Shown here: in pieces, positions 1-8,919 of the stretch
Numbering within the stretch: position 1 is the stretch's first letter
Layout: each line of letters opens with the position of its first letter
Assembly (NCBI GenBank): GCA_948957135.1
Contig: CARDBT010000008.1
Location: 28,958 to 92,957, forward strand
From: COE1 sp910588595
Lineage (GTDB): Bacteria > Bacillota > Clostridia > Lachnospirales > Lachnospiraceae
Direction: 5' to 3'
DNA: 64,000 bases
Made by a program: the position numbers and the translations under genes
Notes under the pieces: generated by a model
Seen by the model: the letters and a program-made list of their open reading frames with translations, nothing else
The model's database searches: none
What the model was told of the DNA's origin: nothing

Positions 1-2985
1 AGCGGCAGGGTCGAATCCGGTATATCTGTCGCGGTGCCATATGGCGGATCTGCGCTTGAACCAGGAAAAAGCTATGTGTGGAAGGTGTTTGTGTGGGACA
101 GGCAGGGCAGTCTGTCTGAAAGCGGTGAGGAAGCATCGTTTGAGATGGGACTGACTGACGGCGATTGGAGCGGTGCCTGCTGGATCGGGATCAGAGAGGG
201 ACAGGATGTACAAGGAAGGAATATGGCAGCGGACACAAAGTATCAGATCGAGTATGATGTGCGGCTTGGAAAAACCAAATCCGGTCTTGTGTGGGGAATG
301 GATACCAACCAGTATGGGGAATACATGAAGTGCAGCGTGGATACGCTGGGGGAAAATATTGAATTTGCCATTGCAGAGTGTTCCGGCGCGGGTCCTGAGG
401 TGAGTCACAACGTGCTGTTGAATGAACTTTTTCCTGACATCTTTGGCAGTCAGGATGCGTTTTGTAATACCGATCATCACATAAAACTGGAAATAGAAGG
501 ATGCGTGGTAAGAGGCAGCGTGGATGGAATATTGGTTTGGGAAAACGCGTCCACACAAAAAAGCAGGGAGTTGGAAAATATTGGACTGTGGACGAAAAGA
601 GGAGCACATTATGCGTATTATGACAATATAGCGATCACGGATGATGCCGGAGAAATCATTTGGCATGAAACATTTGACGATAGCAACAGGAACATATTTT
701 CACCGCATCACATCAAAGTCAGGGACGGCTGGTGTGAGGCTTCGTCGGGTTTTATCCTCACGCCGGGAGTGCAGGAACCGGCTCCTATGCTGCGCTGCTG
801 TTTTGGGAATGCGAGTGACAGCCGCATCTTGTCGGCAAGGCTTTATGCTGCATCATTGGGAGATTACAGGATATACTTAAATGGAAAGGATGTCTGTGGG
901 GAATACCTGACGCCGGGAAGATCCATCTATAACCGGGAGATATATTACAGAACGTATGATGTCACAGCGTTTTTGGATGGCGGCAGTTCGGAGAACGTTC
1001 TCGGTGTAATGCTTGGACATGGAAGATATGATAAAGCAAACAACAATTGGGGACATGATATCGCATTTCAGGCAAAGCTGGTGATCGATTATGAAGATGG
1101 GCGGTGCCAGACCATTGTCACGGATGAAAGCTGGCAGGTGTATGATGATGGCCCGATCCGCAATGATGATATGTATCTTGGGGAGTACTATGATGCCGGG
1201 AAGGAACAGAATGGGTGGTGCAGGGAAGGATACAGTACAGATGGGTGGCAGCAGGCAGATCTGTTTTGGGAGTATGATAGACTCCATAAAAAAGCAGCGG
1301 AGGCTGCCGCTGTGAAATGTATTGGGACACTGAGTCCGGAAAGGGTGTCAGAACCAGTTCCTGGTCAATATGTGTATGATTTCGGGCAGAATTTTAATGG
1401 TAACTGCCAGTTCACATTGAGAGATACAGAGGATAGGAGGGGACAGGTCGTAACCATCCGATATGCGGAGGCACTGAACAGCGAAACGCTTTCAGGATGT
1501 GATGATGAGATTGGTACGATCTTTACGGAAAATCTCTATATGGCTGACAACACAGACTATTATGTCATAGGAGGAACCGGCGAGGAGACCTACACACCGA
1601 GTTTTGTATGCCGCGGGTTCCGGTATGTGCAGATCTCGGGAGTAGACGAACCGATTCCGGCGAAGGATATCAGCGGGCTTGTGATCAGCACAGACAACAG
1701 GCGCACGGGGGAGTTCGTATGTTCGGATGAGAGCGTGAACAGACTGTATGAGAGCATCTATTGGACACAGCTGAGCAATTATCTGGATGTTCCGGTCGAC
1801 TGTCCGCAGCGGGACGAGCGTTTTGGATGGGCAGGCGACGTACAGATCTTTGCCAATACGGCGGCATATAATGCGGATGTCCACAATTATCTGAAAAAGT
1901 ATGTGCAAATGCTGATCGACTGCCAGGGTGAGGACGGCGCGTTTCCAGAGATCGCTCCAAGTGTCAGCGCGGACAGCAGCGCAAACGGATGGAGCGATGC
2001 GGGGATCATACTGGTCTGGGAGCTTTATCAACAGTATGGAGACAGGGAGATCATCCGGGATAATCTGAGCGCGATGTGCAGGTATATGGATTATCTGGTT
2101 GATACAAGCGATGATTTCATACGCACACACCCTGGTTATAGCGATCACAATGCCATCTCGACGCTCGATGATGATATCATAAATACCGCGCAGTGTGCAT
2201 ATGTGGCAAAGCTTTTGTCAAAAATGAGTGCAGATATTGGAGAAAATGACATTGCCAAGAAATATGATATGGTTTACAATCAATATAAAAAGGCGTGGCA
2301 GGAACGTTACATCAATGAGGACGGTTCGATCGACTGCTGGCTCCAGGCAGCGTATGCGCTTGGTCTGGCATATGGATTGTATCCCGAAGAACTGGAGGCG
2401 CAGGGTGCTGCCTGCCTGAATACTGCAGTGGCGGCAAATGATCATCACTTGAATACCGGATATATCGGAACACAGTTTTTGCTGCCTGTGCTTTGCAGGT
2501 ACGGATACGCTGACACTGCATACCGCATTTTACAGCAGGACACATATCCGTCATGGAACAATATGCTCTCATACGGTCAGACGACGCTCACGGAGTCATG
2601 GTTTACCTGTCAGGACCGCGGTGACGGTACGTATGCGATCAATGGTTCCCTGAACCATCCCGGACTTGGAACGGTAGGACAATGGTTGTACAGTGATGTG
2701 CTGGGGATCAGAAGGGACGAGTCAAGTCCGGGATTCAAACATTTCTATCTGGAGCCGGTGGTGGGGAGCGGATTGACTTCTGCGTCAGGGAGTTATGAGA
2801 GTGTCTATGGGAGGATCGAAAGCAGCTGGAGACTGGAAGGGAATGAAATGGTATTCTGTTTTACGATTCCGGCAAATACGACAGCAACGGTGTCCCTGCC
2901 GGATGAGCAGTACCGAAATATGGAGCTGGGTGCCGGCAGATACGAATATCGTATAGCAGCGGATCAACAGATATCCGGAATATAA
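1..2985 (+). CDS. alpha-L-rhamnosidase, GH78 (5' partial)
   Basis: The frame is open from base 1, so the true start lies upstream; the GTG at 34 is not a convincing start. GH78 enzymes remove terminal alpha-L-rhamnose from glycans. The segment YVWKVFVWD (bases ~76-102) is typical of the N-terminal Ig-like domain of bacterial rhamnosidases. Bases ~235-650 encode a jelly-roll-like insert, then come the second beta domain and the (alpha/alpha)6 catalytic barrel. The hallmark DCPQRDERFGW (about 1798-1830) carries conserved acidic residues, and LTESW (about 2588-2602) supplies the expected second catalytic Glu. The C-terminal SLNHPGLGTVGQWLY and a beta-sandwich complete the family pattern. The protein has about 994 visible residues and no signal peptide is visible because the N-terminus is missing. 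It ends 14 bp before the next gene, so it may be co-transcribed with the polysaccharide locus. Confidence 0.9.
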   Translation, partial: SGRVESGISVAVPYGGSALEPGKSYVWKVFVWDRQGSLSESGEEASFEMGLTDGDWSGACWIGIREGQDVQGRNMAADTKYQIEYDVRLGKTKSGLVWGMDTNQYGEYMKCSVDTLGENIEFAIAECSGAGPEVSHNVLLNELFPDIFGSQDAFCNTDHHIKLEIEGCVVRGSVDGILVWENASTQKSRELENIGLWTKRGAHYAYYDNIAITDDAGEIIWHETFDDSNRNIFSPHHIKVRDGWCEASSGFILTPGVQEPAPMLRCCFGNASDSRILSARLYAASLGDYRIYLNGKDVCGEYLTPGRSIYNREIYYRTYDVTAFLDGGSSENVLGVMLGHGRYDKANNNWGHDIAFQAKLVIDYEDGRCQTIVTDESWQVYDDGPIRNDDMYLGEYYDAGKEQNGWCREGYSTDGWQQADLFWEYDRLHKKAAEAAAVKCIGTLSPERVSEPVPGQYVYDFGQNFNGNCQFTLRDTEDRRGQVVTIRYAEALNSETLSGCDDEIGTIFTENLYMADNTDYYVIGGTGEETYTPSFVCRGFRYVQISGVDEPIPAKDISGLVISTDNRRTGEFVCSDESVNRLYESIYWTQLSNYLDVPVDCPQRDERFGWAGDVQIFANTAAYNADVHNYLKKYVQMLIDCQGEDGAFPEIAPSVSADSSANGWSDAGIILVWELYQQYGDREIIRDNLSAMCRYMDYLVDTSDDFIRTHPGYSDHNAISTLDDDIINTAQCAYVAKLLSKMSADIGENDIAKKYDMVYNQYKKAWQERYINEDGSIDCWLQAAYALGLAYGLYPEELEAQGAACLNTAVAANDHHLNTGYIGTQFLLPVLCRYGYADTAYRILQQDTYPSWNNMLSYGQTTLTESWFTCQDRGDGTYAINGSLNHPGLGTVGQWLYSDVLGIRRDESSPGFKHFYLEPVVGSGLTSASGSYESVYGRIESSWRLEGNEMVFCFTIPANTTATVSLPDEQYRNMELGAGRYEYRIAADQQISGI

Positions 2986-2999
2986 ATATATGGAAGGAC

Positions 3000-4010
3000 A
3001 TGACAAAGGTGGATAACAGTAGACAAAAGGGTATCCTCTACATTGTGGTTCCCTGCTACAATGAAGAGGAAGCTTTGGAAACATCAGCACGAAGGCTTTT
3101 GGACAAACTTCATGAGCTGAAAGAGAGAGCGTTGATATCTGGTGAGAGCAGGATCGTTTTTGTGGACGATGGTTCAAGGGACACGACGTGGGACCTCATA
3201 AAAGGATTGTATGAGGCGCATGAGGAGATCAAAGGTCTTCGGTTTGCGCACAACAGGGGGCATCAGAATGCGATCCTTGCGGGGATGATGTACGCAAGAA
3301 AATATTGTGACTTTGCGATCACGATCGATGCGGATCTTCAGCAGGACATCAATGCCATGGAAAACTTTATCAGCGAGTATGCAGGCGGCAGTGAGATCGT
3401 GTACGGTGTGCGCAACTCCAGAAATACAGATGGGTTTTTTAAGAAATCATCTGCCACGTTATTCTATAAGATAATGACGCTAATGGGATGTAATATCTAT
3501 GAGAATTCGGCAGATTACAGGCTGATGGGAACGAAAGCCCTAGAGGCACTGGCAGAGTACGATGAGGTCAATCTGTTTCTGCGCGGGATCATACCGGATA
3601 TCGGTCTGAGATCTTCTGTCGTACATTTCGAGGTGTTTCCGCGTATGCAGGGGAAGTCCAAATATCCGCTGTCAAAGATGATCACACTGGCGGCAGATGG
3701 GATCACCTCGTTTAGCATCAAGCCGATACGCATGGTCTTTATGATGGGGATCATGGCACTTTTGGTCGGTCTTGGCATGATTATACACATTGTATATGAA
3801 CATTATTTCGGGTATACAGTCAGCGGCTGGTCATCGATATTGATGTCGATCTGGGTGCTTGGGGGTGCGGTACTGCTGTCCCTTGGCATTATCGGAGAGT
3901 ATGTAGGCAGAAACTACCTGGAGACGAAGCGCAGACCCCGATATTATTTCTGGGAGATTCTCTCGAGAGATGAAAGGCAGAATGACCATGAAACAGGGAA
4001 AAAAGTATGA
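3000..4010 (+). CDS. DPM1/GtrB-like GT2 glycosyltransferase with C-terminal membrane helices
   Basis: 336 residues. The N-terminal GT2 (GT-A) domain starts with IVVPCYNEEEALETS and has the nucleotide-binding VDDGSRDTTW and the DADLQQD metal motif. Two hydrophobic helices follow (about residues 240-262 and 275-300), ending in EYVGRNYLETKRRPRY, a signature of the GtrB / bactoprenol glucosyltransferase group. Such enzymes load a sugar from a nucleotide donor onto undecaprenyl phosphate at the inner face of the membrane. ATG at 3000 follows a GGAAGG element. The gene overlaps the oxidoreductase behind it. Two further DPM1-like genes lie within 5 kb (5189 and 7953), which points to lipid-linked sugar donors made for a decoration step. 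The sugar cannot be predicted. Confidence 0.85.
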   Translation: MTKVDNSRQKGILYIVVPCYNEEEALETSARRLLDKLHELKERALISGESRIVFVDDGSRDTTWDLIKGLYEAHEEIKGLRFAHNRGHQNAILAGMMYARKYCDFAITIDADLQQDINAMENFISEYAGGSEIVYGVRNSRNTDGFFKKSSATLFYKIMTLMGCNIYENSADYRLMGTKALEALAEYDEVNLFLRGIIPDIGLRSSVVHFEVFPRMQGKSKYPLSKMITLAADGITSFSIKPIRMVFMMGIMALLVGLGMIIHIVYEHYFGYTVSGWSSILMSIWVLGGAVLLSLGIIGEYVGRNYLETKRRPRYYFWEILSRDERQNDHETGKKV

Positions 4011-5139
4011 CAAGATCATGATCGGTGCAGGGCTCTATGGCCTTTATGCCGCGTATTTCTGTGCGAGATGCGGTCAGCATGTGCTGGTGCTGGAGTGCGA
4101 GGATGCACCGTTTAAGCGGGCGACGTACATCAACCAGGCGAGGGTGCATCAGGGGTATCATTATCCGCGCTCACTCTCGACTGCGATGAAGTCAGCAGGG
4201 TATTTTGCGCGCTTTAACAAGGACTATGGGTTCTGCATCAACCGAGAGTTCCAGAAAGTGTATGCCACCTCCAGCGAGTACTCGTGGTCCGATGGGGAGC
4301 AGTTTATGAAATTTTGCGAGGCAGCGCAGATTCCGTGCGAGGAACTGAATCCCGGCAAATTTTTTAAGGAAGGGATGTGCGACGGCGCCTTTCTGACGAG
4401 AGAGTACACTTACGATGCCATGATTTTGAGAGACTTTTTCATGGAGAAGCTCGCAGAGATGGAAAGTCTGGTGGAGATTCATTTCAATGCCGCCATCGAG
4501 AGGATCGAAAAGGCGCAGGATGTATATGAACTGTATGTGAGGGAGAAGGACGGTGATACGCTGGCAGAATATCGGACAGGATTTGTGCTCAATGCCACAT
4601 ACGCGTCCACAAACCAGATCCTTGATCTGCTCGGATATGACAAGTTCAGCATAAAATATGAACTGTGTGAGATCATACTATGCGATGTCGATGACAGATT
4701 AAAAGAGTACGGTTTTACAGTGATGGATGGTCCGTTCTTTTCGATCATGCCGTTTGGAAAGACGGGGCTGCATTCGCTCACATCAGTTACGTTCACGCCC
4801 CATGCGACAAGCTATGATGCGGTTCCGCAGTTTTCATGTCAGGCGGACAGCGGCGGGACCTGCAGCGGGAGCCGCCTTGGAAACTGTAACGACTGTAAGG
4901 CTAGACCGGCGACCGCGTTTCCATATATGGCAAACCTTGCGCGCAAGTACCTGCGGGAGGAATACGGATTTGCGTACAGGGACTCCCTGTTTTCAATGAA
5001 ACCGATCCTGATGAGTTCCGAGATCGATGATTCGCGGCCGACGGTGGTCCGCACCTATTCTGCTGATCCGACATTTGTGGGGGTATTGTCAGGAAAGATC
5101 AATACTGTGTATGATCTGGATGAGATATTAGCCCTGTGA
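3982..5139 (+). CDS. FAD-dependent oxidoreductase (DAO-like)
   Basis: About 385 residues. The N-terminal dinucleotide-binding motif GAGLYGLYAAYFC is followed by VLVLECE, the acidic end of the second strand, typical of FAD-binding DAO-like oxidoreductases. A mid-protein Cys set, C-x7-C-x7-C-x2-C (codons at 4837, 4861, 4885 and 4894), could bind metal. Possible ATG starts are 3970, 3982 and 3988; 3982 or 3988 fits the AAAGG element at 3973-3977 best, and all overlap the previous gene. The substrate is unknown. The position between a GtrB-like enzyme and an epimerase-like gene suggests oxidation of a sugar or polyprenyl-linked intermediate, but that is inference from context only. Confidence 0.75.
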   Translation: MTMKQGKKYDKIMIGAGLYGLYAAYFCARCGQHVLVLECEDAPFKRATYINQARVHQGYHYPRSLSTAMKSAGYFARFNKDYGFCINREFQKVYATSSEYSWSDGEQFMKFCEAAQIPCEELNPGKFFKEGMCDGAFLTREYTYDAMILRDFFMEKLAEMESLVEIHFNAAIERIEKAQDVYELYVREKDGDTLAEYRTGFVLNATYASTNQILDLLGYDKFSIKYELCEIILCDVDDRLKEYGFTVMDGPFFSIMPFGKTGLHSLTSVTFTPHATSYDAVPQFSCQADSGGTCSGSRLGNCNDCKARPATAFPYMANLARKYLREEYGFAYRDSLFSMKPILMSSEIDDSRPTVVRTYSADPTFVGVLSGKINTVYDLDEILAL

Positions 5140-5188
5140 ATCTGAGTGGATGACAGGTTTGCAAAATGAAGTGAGGAAAAGAGATTAC

Positions 5189-6130
5189 ATGAGTGATAAG
5201 GAAAAAAATTTTATGTCTGCGGTGCTCTACGTGCACAATGACGAGGCACGGATCGGGGATTTTCTGCATATGGTGGTGGAGGTGCTCGAAGACCATTTTG
5301 AACATGCGGAGATCATCTGTGTCAACGATTGTTCCCAGGACAACAGTGTGGATATCGTGCGCAAGGTCAGCATGGGGGTGAAGAACACGACGGTGACGGT
5401 CCTGAATATGAGCTATTTCCATGGGGTGGAGACAGCTATGAACGCGGGGATGGATCTGGCGATCGGGGATTTTGTGCTCGAGTTCGATGCCTGCGTGCAG
5501 GATTTCGAACCGGCAAAGATCATGGAGGCATACCATAAGACATTGAAGGGTTATGATATTGTAAGCGCGTCTCCGGACAAAAAGCAGCGCTTTACCTCCC
5601 GATTGTTTTACGGGGTATTTAACAGGTTCACTGATTATTCCTACCAGCTGGGAACAGAGCGCTTCCGCGTGCTCAGCCGCAGGGTGATCAACCGCGTCAG
5701 CAGCATGAACAAGTCCGTGCCGTACCGCAAGGCTGTGTATGCGAACTGCGGGCTAAAGACTGCAAATATAAGATATCAGACTATTGGCGTGCAGGCGGTC
5801 AGGGAGGACAGGGCAGAGCGCAAGTACCGGACAAAGCTTGCGGTCAACAGCATGATCCTGTTCACGGAGCTCGGATATCGGTTCTCTGTCACCATGACTG
5901 TTCTCATGATGCTGGTCGCGGTCGCGGTGGCAGTCTACTCGGCGGTGGTGTATCTGTTCAGCACACCTGTAGCAGGCTGGACGACAACGATCTTTTTCAT
6001 GGCATTTGCCTTTTTTGGGCTGTTTGGGATACTCACCATTGTGATCAAGTATCTTCAGATACTGGTCGACCTGGTGTTCCGGCGCAAGAAGTACAGTTTT
6101 GAAAGCATAGAAAAGATGGGAGGAAATTAA
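5189..6130 (+). CDS. GtrB-like GT2 glycosyltransferase, membrane-anchored
   Basis: 313 residues from ATG 5189, which sits 8 bp behind GAGGAAAAG; the open frame reaches back to 5150 without a ribosome site. The GT2 fold is recognisable (SAVLYVHNDE, VNDCSQDNSVDI, LEFDACVQDFEP), although the usual DxD is degenerate (EFDAC), so activity is less certain than for the neighbours. Two C-terminal membrane helices (about residues 228-252 and 263-287) match the GtrB/DPM1 layout. It lies 49 bp after the oxidoreductase and 1 bp before the epimerase-like gene, clearly in one operon. Likely role: transfer of a sugar to polyprenyl phosphate. Confidence 0.75.
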   Translation: MSDKEKNFMSAVLYVHNDEARIGDFLHMVVEVLEDHFEHAEIICVNDCSQDNSVDIVRKVSMGVKNTTVTVLNMSYFHGVETAMNAGMDLAIGDFVLEFDACVQDFEPAKIMEAYHKTLKGYDIVSASPDKKQRFTSRLFYGVFNRFTDYSYQLGTERFRVLSRRVINRVSSMNKSVPYRKAVYANCGLKTANIRYQTIGVQAVREDRAERKYRTKLAVNSMILFTELGYRFSVTMTVLMMLVAVAVAVYSAVVYLFSTPVAGWTTTIFFMAFAFFGLFGILTIVIKYLQILVDLVFRRKKYSFESIEKMGGN

Positions 6131-6131
6131 T

Positions 6132-7112
6132 ATGGTAGCATTAGTAGGTTATTCGGGATTCGTGGGAAGCAATCTCTATGCGAGGGCACGCAACCGCATC
6201 AAGGGAGTGTACAATTCACAAAATGTCGAGAAAGCATATGGATTGGAGCCGGAAGTGCTGATCTACGCGGGGGTGCGGGCGGAGAAATATCTTGCAAACA
6301 GTGCGCCGGACCGCGATCTGGAGATGATCCTGGAGGCAGAAAAAAATATCAAGGCGATCAATCCACAGAAGCTGGTGCTGATATCCACGATCGATGTGTA
6401 CCAGAATCCTGTGGGGGTGGACGAGACGGATTCCGTGCTGTCAGCCGGTAAAGGGGGCACAGGAAACGGTGTCCAGCCGTATGGCTTGAACCGGTATTAT
6501 CTTGAGGCGTGGGCGCGGAAAAATTTTCCCGACTGTCTGATCATCAGGCTTCCGGGACTGTATGGTTACAATATTAAGAAGAATTTTATCTACGACTATA
6601 TTAACGTGATACCATATATGCTGAAAAAAGAAAAGTACCAGGAGCTTAAGGTGCTTGAAAAGGCGGATGATGCCATCACGCTGGATGAGTGCTATGAGGC
6701 GGCGGGAAACGGATTCTACAGATGCAGAAAGCTCGACAAGGACAAAAAGGAGCTGCTACAGAAAAAATTTAAAAAGCTTGGATTTACAGCGCTCAATTTT
6801 ACGGACAGCCGCAGCACATTTCAGTTCTATTCGCTTGGACGTCTGTGGGAGGATATACAGATCGCGCTGAATGAGGGGATCCCCCTTCTGAACGTCGCGA
6901 CGGAACCGGTCACTGCCGCCGAAGTGTATAAGGCGCTGACAGGTGAAGTTTTCAAAAATGAGCTCAAAGGAACCCCGGCGAAATATGATTTCAGGACTAC
7001 ATATGCGGCACGATTTGGTGGAAAAGGGGGCTATATCTGCAGCAAGGAGGAGATCCTGGCAGATATCAAAATGTTTGTGAAGCATATGATCACAGAGGGA
7101 GAACGCAGTTAA
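6132..7112 (+). CDS. NAD(P)-dependent epimerase/dehydratase-like protein
   Basis: 326 residues, extended-SDR type. The Rossmann motif GYSGFVGSNL opens the protein; LVLISTIDVYQNP corresponds to the strand carrying the catalytic Ser/Thr, and PYGLNRYYLE to the catalytic Tyr segment. The usual YxxxK appears as YxxxR (Tyr-Gly-Leu-Asn-Arg), which may alter or abolish classical SDR chemistry. The C-terminal part, usually substrate-binding, contains NVATEPVTAAEVYKAL. ATG 6132 follows GGGAGG with good spacing. Probable role: altering a nucleotide sugar used by the flanking transferases. It does not look like RfbD (dTDP-4-dehydrorhamnose reductase), which is otherwise missing from this window. Confidence 0.75.
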   Translation: MVALVGYSGFVGSNLYARARNRIKGVYNSQNVEKAYGLEPEVLIYAGVRAEKYLANSAPDRDLEMILEAEKNIKAINPQKLVLISTIDVYQNPVGVDETDSVLSAGKGGTGNGVQPYGLNRYYLEAWARKNFPDCLIIRLPGLYGYNIKKNFIYDYINVIPYMLKKEKYQELKVLEKADDAITLDECYEAAGNGFYRCRKLDKDKKELLQKKFKKLGFTALNFTDSRSTFQFYSLGRLWEDIQIALNEGIPLLNVATEPVTAAEVYKALTGEVFKNELKGTPAKYDFRTTYAARFGGKGGYICSKEEILADIKMFVKHMITEGERS

Positions 7113-7134
7113 AACGATCATTTGGAGGTGTGCG

Positions 7135-7956
7135 ATGAAGCTGGCGATATCAAATATTGCATGGGAAACTGGGGAGGATGAGCAGGTTTATGCCCTGATG
7201 CGCAAATATGGCTATTCCGGGCTTGAGATTGCGCCGACGCGGTTTTTCGAGAGAGATCCGTATGAGGACCTGGATGCAGTGAGGGCATGGCGGGGCGGAT
7301 TTGCGAAAAAGGAGGGGTTTGAGATCCCTTCAATGCAGTCGATCTGGTATGGCAGATCGGAAAAGCTCTTTGCAGATGAGACACAGCGTCAGGTGCTATT
7401 GGACTACACCAGAAAGGCGGTGGATTTTGCAAAGGCAGCCCTGTGCACGAACCTGGTATTTGGCAGTCCCAGAAACAGGATCCTTCCGGATCCCTTAGAC
7501 CAGGGACTGCGGCGGCAGGGAATTGATTTTTTCCGGGCGATCGGAAATTATGCCTGCGCTCAGGAAACGACGGTCGGCATGGAGGCGAATCCAGCCATAT
7601 ACAATACCAACTATATCAACACGACACAGGAGGCGCTTGATCTCATAGGGGAGGTCGGTTCTGACGGTTTTCGCCTCAACCTCGATGTCGGCACAATGCT
7701 CGAAAACGGGGAGCGTGTTGAGGTGTTGGAGGGGAGTGCTGCTGCGGTCAGCCACGTACATATCAGCGAGCCTTTTCTAAAGCCTGTTGTTATGGACCGG
7801 GACAGGAGACTGTTCCACGGCGAGCTGGCTGCTTTTTTGCGGGAGAACGGGTATCAGGGATATGTGTCAGTGGAGATGGGAAAGATAGAGGATGCACAGA
7901 GCCGTCTGGGCATGTTGGATGAGATCCTGGCATACGGAAAGGAGATGTTTGGATGA
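7135..7956 (+). CDS. sugar phosphate isomerase/epimerase-like TIM barrel
   Basis: 273 residues of the xylose isomerase-like/AP endonuclease 2 TIM-barrel superfamily. Candidate metal ligands occur in the expected order: Glu in GMEANP, Asp in LNLDVGTM, His in SHVHISEP and Glu in VSVEMGKIE. Members isomerise or epimerise sugars, inositols or keto acids and bind a divalent metal. GGAGG at 7123-7127 precedes ATG 7135. The stop overlaps the next start as ATGA (7953-7956), a sign of translational coupling. In this setting it may supply an uncommon sugar for the polysaccharide; the substrate is not predictable. Confidence 0.8.
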   Translation: MKLAISNIAWETGEDEQVYALMRKYGYSGLEIAPTRFFERDPYEDLDAVRAWRGGFAKKEGFEIPSMQSIWYGRSEKLFADETQRQVLLDYTRKAVDFAKAALCTNLVFGSPRNRILPDPLDQGLRRQGIDFFRAIGNYACAQETTVGMEANPAIYNTNYINTTQEALDLIGEVGSDGFRLNLDVGTMLENGERVEVLEGSAAAVSHVHISEPFLKPVVMDRDRRLFHGELAAFLRENGYQGYVSVEMGKIEDAQSRLGMLDEILAYGKEMFG

Positions 7957-8765
7957 CGGAAGAGGGGAGAACAGGAGTTCCCGCATTTGAATACAATGAA
8001 TATGCGCCACAGTCAAAGGAATATGTTGTGCTGATACCTGTCATCAATGAGGGGGAGCGCATTCTAAAGGAACTGTACCGCGCGTATAAGCATCATATCG
8101 CAGATCACGCGGATCTGGTGATCTGCGACGGCGGATCCACGGACGGGAGCCTGGAGGAGCGGAAACTCAAAAAATTGCAGGTCAATACACTGCTGATCAA
8201 AAAGGGCGAAGGAAAACAGGGGGCACAGCTCCGCATGGGAATATACTGGGCGCTCAAAAGAGGCTACAAGGGCATCATCACCATAGATGGCAACAACAAG
8301 GACAGCATCGAGGACATTCCGCGCTTTATACAGAAGCTTGAGGAGGGGTATGATCTCGTGCAGGGCTCCCGCTTTGTCAGGGGAGGAAGGGCAGTGAACA
8401 CCCCGTTTGTCAGAAACGTCGCCGTCCGCCTGATCCATGCACCTGTGATCTCACTGACAGCAGGGCAGCGCTTTACGGACACGACCAATGCATACAGGGC
8501 GTACTCTGCGCGGTATCTGTCGGACGAGCGGGTGGCGCCGCTCAGGGAGATATTTATGACCTATGAGCTTCTGGCTTACCTGTCTGTCAGGGCGACACAG
8601 CTTGGATATAAGGCATGTGAGATCCCTGTCACAAGGGCGTATCCAAAGAAGGGGAAAACACCCACAAAGATCAGCTTTTTCAAGGGGAACAGCGAGCTGA
8701 TGAAAATATTGTTTCAAAATTTCCGGGGGGCGTACAAGCCTGGTATGACCTGCGCTAAACAGTAA
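7953..8765 (+). CDS. GT2 glycosyltransferase (DPM1/ArnC-like, soluble)
   Basis: 270 residues. The GT-A fold is shown by YVVLIPVINEGERILKEL, VICDGGSTDGS and ITIDGNNKDSIEDI; the last segment occupies the DxD position but reads DGN. There is no long C-terminal membrane segment, unlike the two related genes upstream. LVQGSRFVRGG and the FTDTTNAYRAYS segment are typical of polyprenyl-phosphate sugar synthases and related GT2 enzymes. The start is coupled to the isomerase-like gene through ATGA. It is the last gene before the promoter at 8797, and no hairpin terminator was seen in the 31 bases between. Confidence 0.8.
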   Translation: MTEEGRTGVPAFEYNEYAPQSKEYVVLIPVINEGERILKELYRAYKHHIADHADLVICDGGSTDGSLEERKLKKLQVNTLLIKKGEGKQGAQLRMGIYWALKRGYKGIITIDGNNKDSIEDIPRFIQKLEEGYDLVQGSRFVRGGRAVNTPFVRNVAVRLIHAPVISLTAGQRFTDTTNAYRAYSARYLSDERVAPLREIFMTYELLAYLSVRATQLGYKACEIPVTRAYPKKGKTPTKISFFKGNSELMKILFQNFRGAYKPGMTCAKQ

Positions 8766-8796
8766 GGTATTTCGTGTGGATAGCGTACTATGGCGC

Positions 8797-8826
8797 TTTA
8801 CAGTGTGTTATGGTACATGTTATAAT
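8797..8826 (+). promoter_or_regulatory. sigma-A type promoter
   Basis: TTTACA (8797-8802), an 18-bp spacer and a perfect TATAAT (8821-8826), about 95 bp ahead of the sugar transferase at 8920. It probably drives the 8920-15860 operon. Confidence 0.7.
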
Positions 8827-8919
8827 GTCGACAGATTTTGTACTATGATCAGGGAACTGTTAACGGGCAGCTTAGCAGGGCGCAGGAAAGCAGTATCGGT
8901 CAATATTTGAGGGAGCAGG

